From Sphingobium sp. V4 (GTDB lineage Bacteria; Pseudomonadota; Alphaproteobacteria; Sphingomonadales; Sphingomonadaceae), in the NCBI RefSeq assembly GCF_029590555.1, contig NZ_CP081001.1, positions 2,824,001 to 2,888,000 on the forward strand: DNA of 64,000 nt. Direction: 5' to 3'. A program made the position numbers and the translations under genes. This document shows positions 1 through 8,073 of this stretch, one piece after another (within the stretch, counting starts at the first letter, position 1; every line of letters begins with the position of its first letter). The notes beneath the pieces were generated by a model. That model was not told the DNA's origin and searched no databases. It worked only from the letters and a program-made list of their open reading frames with translations.

Positions 1-655
1 CCATTGCCAGAATCAGGTCCTGCCTGACGCCGACGATGTCCTGCCCCTCATCTATGACGAGATGCCGCAGGCGCCCCAGATAATCTGCTGCATCCGGGTC
101 GCTCTTCAGCGTCGCAACCGTCCTTGAGATGCCTTCGTCAAAACTTCCGGTCAGTGCGGCATCGGTCGCGAATCCGGACTGGAGAGACCAGGCGTGCGAA
201 TCGAGAGTTGCGATCCGGACCGAGGCGGCGTCGCCTGGATCTTCCAGCGTCGCAGCGATCCGCTGGCGGATTTCAACCACGGCAGTGCGCGTGAAGCTGA
301 TCATCCATATCCGGGACGCTGGAACACCATCTGCGATAAGTCTGGAGACCCTCCGGCAGGCCACCCAGGTCTTGCCGGTTCCGGGACCTGCGGCGACCGC
401 GAGCCTGGCATCGGCCTCGGCGTGAATGACTGCCTCCTGCGCCGGGTCCTTTCTGGCCTGGCCCTCATCGGGCTGCTGCACGTCCTGAGCTGGCTTTGCC
501 GGGTCCGGCAGAATCGCGATGTCTATGGCGCCGTTCCTCACAGGCCACCAGATTCCGCGATAGAACGCTTCCTCGCCCTCATCGGCGGAGCGCATCGAGC
601 AATTGACACGGCCGATTGCGCGGACGCCCTTAGTCACAGCAATCTCAACCTGCAC
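1..655 (-). CDS. UvrD/Rep-type superfamily 1 helicase, N-terminal part (runs off the left edge)
   Basis: Only the first about 218 residues lie in the window. A leader of about 85 residues precedes a Walker A motif (AAGPGTGKT), motif Ia (SFTRTAVVEIRQRI) and a Walker B motif (LVIDEGQD), the usual order in UvrD-like ATP-dependent DNA helicases. I chose the GTG at 655 because a GGGAGG ribosome binding site lies about 12 bases upstream; the frame stays open further upstream but without a good start. It is divergent from the GHKL-helicase gene, with about 70 bases between the likely starts, so the two probably share a promoter region. Given the surroundings it is probably part of a defence locus, but the nuclease or accessory domains that would settle this lie outside the window. 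Confidence 0.8.
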   Translation of the reverse strand, partial: MQVEIAVTKGVRAIGRVNCSMRSADEGEEAFYRGIWWPVRNGAIDIAILPDPAKPAQDVQQPDEGQARKDPAQEAVIHAEADARLAVAAGPGTGKTWVACRRVSRLIADGVPASRIWMISFTRTAVVEIRQRIAATLEDPGDAASVRIATLDSHAWSLQSGFATDAALTGSFDEGISRTVATLKSDPDAADYLGRLRHLVIDEGQDIVGVRQDLILAM

Positions 656-723
656 GCTGTCCCCCTGGCCTCCCGATTGATTTCCAAAATTGTTTATTGG
701 GAAGGATGTGTCAAAGAAAGAAC
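656..723. promoter_or_regulatory. Divergent promoter region between the UvrD-like and GHKL-helicase genes
   Basis: This short gap is clearly AT-richer than its surroundings, especially 678-700, and lies between two divergent starts, so promoters for both genes must be here or inside the coding ends. An imperfect inverted pair, TTCC at 682-685 and GGAA at 700-703, brackets the AT-rich core. I cannot name convincing -35/-10 boxes. Confidence 0.35.
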
Positions 724-3700
724 ATGCGACAGAATGAGATAAGTGCCGGCGTGGCGGATGCAGCAACAAGAATCGACGCAAGTCTCATCGACTATGCATC
801 ACGCCTCTGCTCCGAACGGCTGGCGGCCTACCGTGCCGCTCCGCATGATGCGGAGGAGCACGGCAATATCGAAACCTCGGTCCTTGCCGGTGGATATGCC
901 TATCGGCAGATTGCGGAGCTGATCCAGAATGCTGCCGATGCGGTGTCCGAGGCAGGCGATCCCGAAGTCAGGGGGCGGATCGTTGTGGAGATCGACGGCA
1001 ACGGGCTGTGGGCCGCGAACAGCGGAGCGCCTGTCGACAGGGCGGGCGTGCGCGCGCTTCTCAATTCGCATGCTTCCGGGAAGCGGGCGGGTCAGATCGG
1101 CCGGTTCGGTCTGGGCTTCAAATCCTTGCTGAGACTCGGTGGGCGTATCAACGTGCTCAGTCGCACAGTCTGCCTCGGTTTCGATCCGGACTGGTGCCGC
1201 GCCTACATCCGTTCGCACCTGTCATTGCATGACGGTGCAATAGTTCCCGGCCTGCGAATGGCGATACCCCAAGCGTGGCAGACCGCCCTTCCGGCCTTGG
1301 CCGGCGCTGACAGATTCGACTGGGCCACGACCATCGTCCACGCCGAGCTGGTCGGTCAGGGCGCACGCGAGGCGGTCGTCGAGGAGATACGCCGCTTTCC
1401 GTCAGAATTCCTTCTCTTCCTGCCTCACGACATCGATCTGCAGCTCAGGGGCGGTGGCGTGGAGCGTCTGCTGGCGCGGCGAACCGAAGCCGACGGAACT
1501 GTCGTGATCGAGGATCTCGCGGCTGAGCGGCAGGGGGTGCAGCGCTGGCGTATTTTCCAGACCAGTGCGCACATCACCGACGAGGCGGCCCACGAAGACG
1601 CTACAAGCGTCCATTCGCGTGAATCCGTTCCGATCATCTGGGCGGCTCCTGTCGGCACCCAGCGCGAGGCAGCAGGACGCTTTTTTGCCTTTTTCCCTAC
1701 TGCCACGGAGACCCGTACCTCGGGTATCCTCAACGCGCCCTGGAAATTGAACTCGGATCGCACAGCAGTAATTCCAGGGGCGTGGAACTCGGCACTGATG
1801 GAAAAGGCGGCCGATCTGATTGTCACCAGCCTGCCGCAACTGGCAGCCGACACCGATCCAGGTGTGGTGCTCGACGCATTTCCCCGCGAGCTGGCAAACG
1901 CAGCCGAGCCGGCGGCCCCGCTCGTTGCAGCGCTATGGTCGCGACTGATCGATGCGCCGGTCATTCCGAACTGCGACGGCGAACTCCTTGCAAGCAGCGA
2001 CCTTCGCCGTGCGCCTGTCGACCAGTCTGACATGATCCAGCGCTGGTCCGAAATCGCCAGTCCCGAAGACTGCGAGTCACACCTCCATCCCGGCTGCACT
2101 GCCACCCCGGCCCGCGTGGCGCGCCTTGGCCAGCTCGCTGACCGGCTGGCGACGCGAACGGGTGGAGCTGGCCCGCGCCTCGCGCGGACCGCCCCGACGT
2201 CATGGATCGAGGCCACGGCCAGCATCGATCCGGCAGGAGCGGGAGCCGCGCTTGATCTTGCGGAGGCATATGCACGGCAGGCTCAGAGCTTTGTCTGGAC
2301 CAGCGTGCGGGATCAGCTGCGCATTATCCCGGTCGTTGGCGATACCCTCGCTACGGCGTCGGAGGTGGTTCTTGGCGAGAGTCCCGAACCGCCATTGCTG
2401 GCTGTTGCACCGTCAATCGCCGGGAACCCACATTATCGCAAGATCCTGCGCGACACGTTCGGAGTGGGCGACGAGACGGATACTGACTGGGACCGACTGT
2501 TTCGCACCGTGGCAGGTCGAGCGGGAACATCGGGGGACTGGACAGAGGTCTGGAGGCTACTGCGGCGGATGCCGTGGGACGACGCCGTGGAGGCGCTGGA
2601 ATATCATTCGGTGAAGCTGAGGTCATTGGCGGGCTGGTGCGATCCTGACGAGTGTGTCCGGCCGGAAGCCTTGCTGACCGTCGAGCAATTCGCGGCGCTC
2701 CCGGAGGAGGCGCGCACAGAGCTGGGCGCAATCATCCTCGACGAGGCGTGGCATCGCAAGGACACTGCCTTTCTTGAGCAGCTCCAGATCGGCACGGCGG
2801 GCGCCGTTCGATGGCGCAGTCAGTATTTCGGAGATCGGCCGGGCACAGCCTCGGACCGCTGGATCGCAGCCTGGCAGAAACGCTGGGTCCAGCGTTACCA
2901 TGAGAGCCTGAATCATCGGCCCGATGCGAACCTGCTCCGGCCCGACAGCTTCAGTATGCCGGCCGGCTGGGAAATCCTTCTGTTCGGTGGCCCTGACCTC
3001 CGCTTGCGCGCAACTTCGTGGCTGCTTGACGCGCTTGCTGACGACGAGGAGTATGACGCGCACCCTGTCGAGTTCCGCCACTCGACTCGAGGCGACGCCT
3101 ATGCCCGACGGCAGTATCCACATCCGGTCTGGGACCTCGTCCGCCTTCAGGGAAGGATTGCGGTCGGCAATGCCGAGCTTTCGGGCGAGATGCTGCTTGG
3201 AAAGGGCGCGGCCGGACGCATAGCACTTCTTCCTTCTCTCAAGGGGAGGAAACCAGGTCTTGAGCGTCTTTTGGAAGCGGGCGGTACATGGACGTCCGCT
3301 GCCAAGACGGAGGATTGCTGGAAGGGCTGGTTGTCTCTCGCCGCACATGACGACGCAGGCCTGCTAGCGCTTGCCGCATTCTATGAGCTGGCGGCGAAGG
3401 ACGGCTTCGCGCCCGAGCATGTGTTTCACGCAGGGGCACCGCTGCCCATCGCGGACGTCCGTGTCACGACCTCGGCGCGGGATGCTGCTCTTGCATTGGA
3501 AGTCGGTGTTCCGGCGATTTCGCTGTGCCCTGATGCCTCGCGCCTTTGGCTGGAGGCGGGAGCGGGTGCGCTCGCCGACCTTGCCACCACACACTGGGAG
3601 CGCGCCCCTGCTTTCCCCGCCGATATCCTGCTGATCGAAGCGGAACCGCTGCTGCGCGAGGCAATACGCACGGATTGTCACGGGACGGCCGCCCTGGCGT

Positions 3701-5472
3701 TTGCCGGAGCCCTGGTTCAGACAATCGGCGACAGTATTCACGACATGCCCTGGGCCCTGGTCGACGGGAGCCTGGTCGTGCACGAGACACTTTACCGCAG
3801 CGCGCCATGGGCCGAGCGGCTGACATGGCTGGTCGAGGGCATCGTGGCATGTGGGTGGGCAGCAGAAGGTGACATTCTGTCAACCATCCTGACCCAGGGG
3901 GCCGAGGCTCGCAGGCGAACAGTTGCAGCCGCACCGGATCTTCCGTCCCGACTGCTCCTCGCGTGCAGTGAGCCAGCAATCATCAGCCTGTTCGAACCCG
4001 ACATCCAGAATCAGCTTGTTGGAAATCCCTTGCAGGCCGCTGGCGTTGCCCTGACCCTGTTCGGTCCCGCGCTTCTCACTCTCTCGACAATTCGCGAGGC
4101 AATGGGACGGGAAGGGCTCGACCCTCCGCAACGATGGGGTGGAGAGGCCGCGATGACATTCGTGGCAGAGATCGGATTCCCGGCTGAATTCGCTGCGCCG
4201 CCGGACCGCAAGCGTGAGCCTGAGCTTGCCGTCACCGGCCCTCTTCCTTTGAAGCCGCTTCACGATTTCCAGGAAGAGGTCGTCGGTCATATCGAGGCGC
4301 TGCTGGGAGACAAAACCTCCAAGCGCAGAAGGGCGGTTATCAGCCTGCCAACCGGAGCGGGCAAGACGCGCGTGGCTGCAGAAACAGCGGTAACGCGTGT
4401 CCTGGCGCCCGTCGGCGATAATCGGTTGATCCTCTGGATCGCCCAGACCGATGAGCTTTGCGAACAGGCCGTACAGTGTTTTCGCGAACTGTGGGTCAAT
4501 CTCGGGTCGAGCGGGGAGACACTCCGGATCGTCCGGCTCTGGGGCGGCCAGGTGACACCCCGCTCCTCGGCCAAGGACGAGCCCACGGTCATAGTCGCGT
4601 CGATCCAGACACTCAGTTCGCGAATGGTCGACTCCGATCTTGCATGGGCAAGTGACCCGGCTTTGCTTGTGATAGACGAGTGCCATCACGCCCTGACACC
4701 ATCCTACACGGGCGCATTGCGCTGGCTGAACCCAGGCGTGGAGGCAGCAGGGCGCGAACCGCCGATCATCGGCCTGAGCGCCACACCCTTCCGGGGACGC
4801 AATGAAGATGAATCGGCGCAGCTGGCGCGTCGGTTCGACGGGAGACTGATTCCGTTCAACCAGGCGACACTGTTTGGACGCCTGCAGGAAATGGGCGTGC
4901 TTGCCCGCTTCGAGTATGACCGGCTGGAAATCGATACGGGATTTTCCTTCACCGCCGAGGAACAGTGGAAAATCGATCGCTTTGGCAAAGTGCCCGACAC
5001 GGCGCTTGAGCGACTTGGCGAAATCGGAGAGCGCAACGATATGATTGTGGAGGCGATATGTTCGGCTCCTGAAAAATCAGCGCTCGTGTTCGCAACCTCT
5101 GTCGCTCATGGTCGCCGTCTTGCAGCACAGCTGAATCTCCGTGGGGTGAGGGCAGCTGCCGTATCGGGCGAGACCGACCGCAATTCGCGACGATGGTTTA
5201 TCGCCGGCTTCCGGCGCGGGGATATCCGGGTTCTCTGCAACCACTCCGCGCTGACCACCGGCTTCGATGCACCCGCGACTGATCTCATCGTCATCGCCAG
5301 GCCGGTGTTCAGTCCGGCTCTCTATATGCAGATGGCCGGTCGTGGACTGCGAGGTCCCGCAAACGGAGGTAAGCAGCACTGCCGGATCCTGACCGTCCAG
5401 GACAATCTCGACCAGTATACCGACCGTCTCGCGCATCACTATTTCGAGCAGCATTACGTGACGCCGGGATAG
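724..5472 (+). CDS. Sacsin/GHKL-type ATPase fused to a DEAH-type SF2 helicase (about 1,582 aa)
   Basis: The N-terminus carries a Bergerat-fold (GHKL) ATPase signature: IAELIQNAADAV (N-box, near residue 64) and GRFGLGFKSLLRL (lid glycines, near 126), as in sacsin-like, Hsp90 and MutL ATPases. About 1,000 residues without a recognised motif follow. The C-terminus is a complete superfamily 2 helicase: Walker A LPTGAGKTRVA (near 1,209), a DECH box in VIDECHHAL (near 1,318), motif III GLSATPF and motif VI QMAGRGLRG. Such helicases translocate on DNA in restriction-like systems; a GHKL clamp joined to one suggests a DNA-sensing or loading ATPase. Starts at TTG 697, ATG 706 and ATG 724 are all possible; 724 has a weak purine-rich site. 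The gene converges on the EcoRII-N-like gene with a 30-base gap. Confidence 0.85.
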   Translation: MRQNEISAGVADAATRIDASLIDYASRLCSERLAAYRAAPHDAEEHGNIETSVLAGGYAYRQIAELIQNAADAVSEAGDPEVRGRIVVEIDGNGLWAANSGAPVDRAGVRALLNSHASGKRAGQIGRFGLGFKSLLRLGGRINVLSRTVCLGFDPDWCRAYIRSHLSLHDGAIVPGLRMAIPQAWQTALPALAGADRFDWATTIVHAELVGQGAREAVVEEIRRFPSEFLLFLPHDIDLQLRGGGVERLLARRTEADGTVVIEDLAAERQGVQRWRIFQTSAHITDEAAHEDATSVHSRESVPIIWAAPVGTQREAAGRFFAFFPTATETRTSGILNAPWKLNSDRTAVIPGAWNSALMEKAADLIVTSLPQLAADTDPGVVLDAFPRELANAAEPAAPLVAALWSRLIDAPVIPNCDGELLASSDLRRAPVDQSDMIQRWSEIASPEDCESHLHPGCTATPARVARLGQLADRLATRTGGAGPRLARTAPTSWIEATASIDPAGAGAALDLAEAYARQAQSFVWTSVRDQLRIIPVVGDTLATASEVVLGESPEPPLLAVAPSIAGNPHYRKILRDTFGVGDETDTDWDRLFRTVAGRAGTSGDWTEVWRLLRRMPWDDAVEALEYHSVKLRSLAGWCDPDECVRPEALLTVEQFAALPEEARTELGAIILDEAWHRKDTAFLEQLQIGTAGAVRWRSQYFGDRPGTASDRWIAAWQKRWVQRYHESLNHRPDANLLRPDSFSMPAGWEILLFGGPDLRLRATSWLLDALADDEEYDAHPVEFRHSTRGDAYARRQYPHPVWDLVRLQGRIAVGNAELSGEMLLGKGAAGRIALLPSLKGRKPGLERLLEAGGTWTSAAKTEDCWKGWLSLAAHDDAGLLALAAFYELAAKDGFAPEHVFHAGAPLPIADVRVTTSARDAALALEVGVPAISLCPDASRLWLEAGAGALADLATTHWERAPAFPADILLIEAEPLLREAIRTDCHGTAALAFAGALVQTIGDSIHDMPWALVDGSLVVHETLYRSAPWAERLTWLVEGIVACGWAAEGDILSTILTQGAEARRRTVAAAPDLPSRLLLACSEPAIISLFEPDIQNQLVGNPLQAAGVALTLFGPALLTLSTIREAMGREGLDPPQRWGGEAAMTFVAEIGFPAEFAAPPDRKREPELAVTGPLPLKPLHDFQEEVVGHIEALLGDKTSKRRRAVISLPTGAGKTRVAAETAVTRVLAPVGDNRLILWIAQTDELCEQAVQCFRELWVNLGSSGETLRIVRLWGGQVTPRSSAKDEPTVIVASIQTLSSRMVDSDLAWASDPALLVIDECHHALTPSYTGALRWLNPGVEAAGREPPIIGLSATPFRGRNEDESAQLARRFDGRLIPFNQATLFGRLQEMGVLARFEYDRLEIDTGFSFTAEEQWKIDRFGKVPDTALERLGEIGERNDMIVEAICSAPEKSALVFATSVAHGRRLAAQLNLRGVRAAAVSGETDRNSRRWFIAGFRRGDIRVLCNHSALTTGFDAPATDLIVIARPVFSPALYMQMAGRGLRGPANGGKQHCRILTVQDNLDQYTDRLAHHYFEQHYVTPG

Positions 5473-5502
5473 GCAACACCATCGACATGCGTACGGGTGG
5501 CC

Positions 5503-6234
5503 TCAACGCCCGGAGTGTGGAGCAAGGATGCCGCGAATGGTCAGCGCCAGACCTTCGCCGCCCAGCGCCTCCGGAGCATCTTCAGGTATCCAGTCGCTGC
5601 TGTCCGTGAGCGACGGCTTCGTCGTTCCGACGAGGCGCTGCAGGTCCGCCGTTTTCCGGCGAAGCTCAGGATCATTCCCGCCAACATCGAACGGTGCCTC
5701 AGACGACCAGCTATCCTGTTCGCCACGGCACCCGAGCCCGAGACGCGCGGCAATATTCTGCTGCGTGGCCGGGTCGAGGTCCAGCGCAGCGAATCCCGCT
5801 CCGGGTGCGATCTCGATGCCAAAGAGCCAGAAAATGCGGGCCGCGGCGAGTCCCGATCCCGGCGCGATCAGCGCCAGCGCGGTACCGTCGGACCGAAGCG
5901 CGAGGAGAAGCACGTCGCCTGCGTTTGTCACGCTGGTGACTGCATTTGTCCGGTAATAGAGGCGATATTCGGTGCGGGTGGGATGCATCGCTCGCGCATC
6001 GTACCAGGTCAGGTCGCCGGATGCTGTTGTCCACGAGCCATCGTCTGCCATCCGCACGAAATCGGTCGTGATCCGACGCGGATCCGGGCCGAAGGCGCGG
6101 CGGAGAGGCGCCGTGCCATTGAACTCGTGCTGGTTCGAGCGCGAACGATCCGACTCGACAAGGCTCAGCCGCTTGAACACGACATGATCGAAGTCCGGCA
6201 GAGCCGGATCATTGGCCGGCAGATCGTCCGTCAT
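5503..6234 (-). CDS. EcoRII N-terminal-domain-like protein without the catalytic half
   Basis: This protein of 243 residues begins with a pattern I associate with the DNA-recognition domain of EcoRII-type restriction enzymes: FKRLS near residue 20, NQHEFNG near 38, then WYDAR and EYRLYY around 80-95, and IFWLFGIE near 133. The EcoRII-C nuclease domain that normally follows is absent: the frame ends 30 bases from the convergent helicase gene, so there is no room for it. Its start overlaps the stop of the AIPR gene by four bases (ATGA), so it is the last gene of a sigma-AIPR-EcoRII-N operon. It may be a stand-alone effector- or DNA-binding subunit, or a truncated restriction enzyme. The family call is from motif memory and needs a profile search. 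Confidence 0.6.
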   Translation of the reverse strand: MTDDLPANDPALPDFDHVVFKRLSLVESDRSRSNQHEFNGTAPLRRAFGPDPRRITTDFVRMADDGSWTTASGDLTWYDARAMHPTRTEYRLYYRTNAVTSVTNAGDVLLLALRSDGTALALIAPGSGLAAARIFWLFGIEIAPGAGFAALDLDPATQQNIAARLGLGCRGEQDSWSSEAPFDVGGNDPELRRKTADLQRLVGTTKPSLTDSSDWIPEDAPEALGGEGLALTIRGILAPHSGR

Positions 6235-8006
6235 TGCAACTCGCGGATCCCTGCCGGTGCGTCCGGCCAGCCAAGTTCACGCAGCTCGGACCAGCACTCC
6301 TCCTTCTTCGCCCATTCAGACAACATCCGGGGACCGGCAGATTTTCGCAGCGCCTCGTCGACCGCTGCTGCCAGCACCGACATCCATTGGGCAAGCTCAG
6401 GCGAAAGAGCCTGGTGGCGCCAGACTGAATCAAGCGAGAGTCGGTCGCCGACCAGCATAGACAGCACTGCAACCGTGTAGGTTACGATATTCACCTGAAA
6501 TGCCGGATATCCGCCCGCCTTGACGACACGTTGCGCCGTCTTGAAGAGGATTGCCTGCGCGATCATCCGACGGAATGCGCTCCCGTCGAGGGCCTCGACC
6601 GCCTCGGGCGTCAGACTGTCCATGAAACGTTCGAAGTTCTTCTGCATCCCCAGCGAGACGATGTGCGGTCGCCCGGCCCAAGCATTCAGATATCGGGCCA
6701 GATCTGTCTTCGTAACCTTGCGAGCGGGCGGCACAGCCTCCTTCAATGCGCGCAGCCTGGCAGGTGTCGCTCCCTCGCGGGCCAGCATGACATTGTAACT
6801 GCCGGCCGCCCGCTCGTAGAACCAGCGCCCGACCCCGTCCGGCAGCCAGGTTGAAAGTGCGAGCTTCTCGAGTTCGACGTGAAACGGCTTGTTGGCGGAC
6901 AGGTCAGAAATCTTGACCGAATTCTGGGTGTTGGCGAAGCGCGAGATGTCGCTCACCAGCGCTTCCTCCGCAGCAGGATCCTGCGCGCGCATGATGATGA
7001 TCTTGGCCGGTACGCGCACTCGCGACAGGTCGATGTGCCGCTCGCGCCGTTCAGTGAAGTAGATGGATGCCGTTGTCTGGCCGCCGTTTACAATCTGCAT
7101 TCCGCTGAGTGAGGCGATGCCGACCGACCCGTCAACGGTGCGAGACAGTGCGGCGCTGTCAGCTATGAGCACGATCCCGTTATTATATGCCATGAACCGT
7201 TCGGGCGCATCCCGCAGCGTGTCGCGCATGCCGCGGTTCACCTTGCCGGTTTGGCTGAGAAACGAACGCACGTTGGCTTCCAGGAGCCTCGCGCCATATC
7301 GCTCATAGATCAACCGGAGCGCGGCACCGGGAATTGCGGTCAGCGCATAGTCGCAATCATCGCTTTCGCCAGGCACATAGACACAGGGCAAGGCTGCTCC
7401 GCAGACCTCTTCGAAATTGACGATCAACTCGTCACGAGGCTTTCCTTCCGACCAGTGACGAAACAGGCGCTCGATGTCGATCACCTCCAGTCGGACAGAT
7501 TTTCCCGCAATCTCCCGTGGCCTGAAGCTCTTCGACTTCGCGCGACGGTCAGTCAGGATATAGATGCGGATCTGGTCCAGCGACGGATAGCAGTCGCGTA
7601 CCGTCATGATCAGTTCGAAATCAGAATCATTGTCGCCTGTCGTCTCGGGGAGACGACCCTCAACGGTCTTCGCGAGAAACCGCAGGCACTGTTCGGCGGC
7701 ATTCTTTATGTCGCCGTCGGGAACGGATTCGACGGTATCGAGGCCTTCGTATGCGCTCACGAAGAGGTCCAACTGATCGGCATCGTCCGAAATTGCGTAG
7801 CCGCTCAGCCTCAGGATCGCGTTGCCGACCCTGCGCTCGACGTTGAGAAGCTGGGGATCGAAGGTCATCCCGATCTCTGACATATGCTGCATAACGATGT
7901 CAGTGAACGCGGCCTCGGCTGCCTGCTTGGCGCCGGGAGCAGTCGGATCGCCGGCCTGAACCCGCACATCGGCCTGGGTCTGAACAAGAAATTCCTCAAG
8001 CGTCAT
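6231..8006 (-). CDS. AIPR (abortive infection phage resistance) family protein
   Basis: The protein has 591 residues. The AIPR hallmark NGGQTTASIYF lies near residue 310, after a segment that includes YNNGIVLIAD (near 273). AIPR proteins occur in phage defence loci next to HATPase, Z1 or nuclease partners; their biochemical role is poorly defined. The gene follows the ankyrin-sigma gene on the same strand after 67 bases and is translationally coupled to the EcoRII-N-like gene (four-base overlap). The intact length and family-typical core suggest a functional protein. The gap to the sigma gene holds a perfect 16-base palindrome that could control this gene separately. Confidence 0.88.
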   Translation of the reverse strand: MTLEEFLVQTQADVRVQAGDPTAPGAKQAAEAAFTDIVMQHMSEIGMTFDPQLLNVERRVGNAILRLSGYAISDDADQLDLFVSAYEGLDTVESVPDGDIKNAAEQCLRFLAKTVEGRLPETTGDNDSDFELIMTVRDCYPSLDQIRIYILTDRRAKSKSFRPREIAGKSVRLEVIDIERLFRHWSEGKPRDELIVNFEEVCGAALPCVYVPGESDDCDYALTAIPGAALRLIYERYGARLLEANVRSFLSQTGKVNRGMRDTLRDAPERFMAYNNGIVLIADSAALSRTVDGSVGIASLSGMQIVNGGQTTASIYFTERRERHIDLSRVRVPAKIIIMRAQDPAAEEALVSDISRFANTQNSVKISDLSANKPFHVELEKLALSTWLPDGVGRWFYERAAGSYNVMLAREGATPARLRALKEAVPPARKVTKTDLARYLNAWAGRPHIVSLGMQKNFERFMDSLTPEAVEALDGSAFRRMIAQAILFKTAQRVVKAGGYPAFQVNIVTYTVAVLSMLVGDRLSLDSVWRHQALSPELAQWMSVLAAAVDEALRKSAGPRMLSEWAKKEECWSELRELGWPDAPAGIRELQ

Positions 8007-8040
8007 TGGCAGGCAGCTCCGGCATCAGTCCCCGAGATTC

Positions 8041-8056
8041 CGACTGCATGCAGTCG
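8041..8056. promoter_or_regulatory. Perfect 16-base palindrome between the sigma and AIPR genes
   Basis: CGACTGCATGCAGTCG is a perfect palindrome in the 67-base gap, 35 bases upstream of the AIPR start and downstream of the sigma stop. It has no U-tract on either side, so it looks like a protein-binding site rather than a terminator. No function can be assigned from the sequence alone. Confidence 0.4.
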
Positions 8057-8073
8057 TGTGCGGTATGAGCGCT

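Noticed and set aside
5497..6480. 327-codon open frame on the + strand over the EcoRII-N-like gene
   Set aside because: Composition is Arg/Ser-rich shadow type; the opposite strand has coherent motifs and operon coupling.
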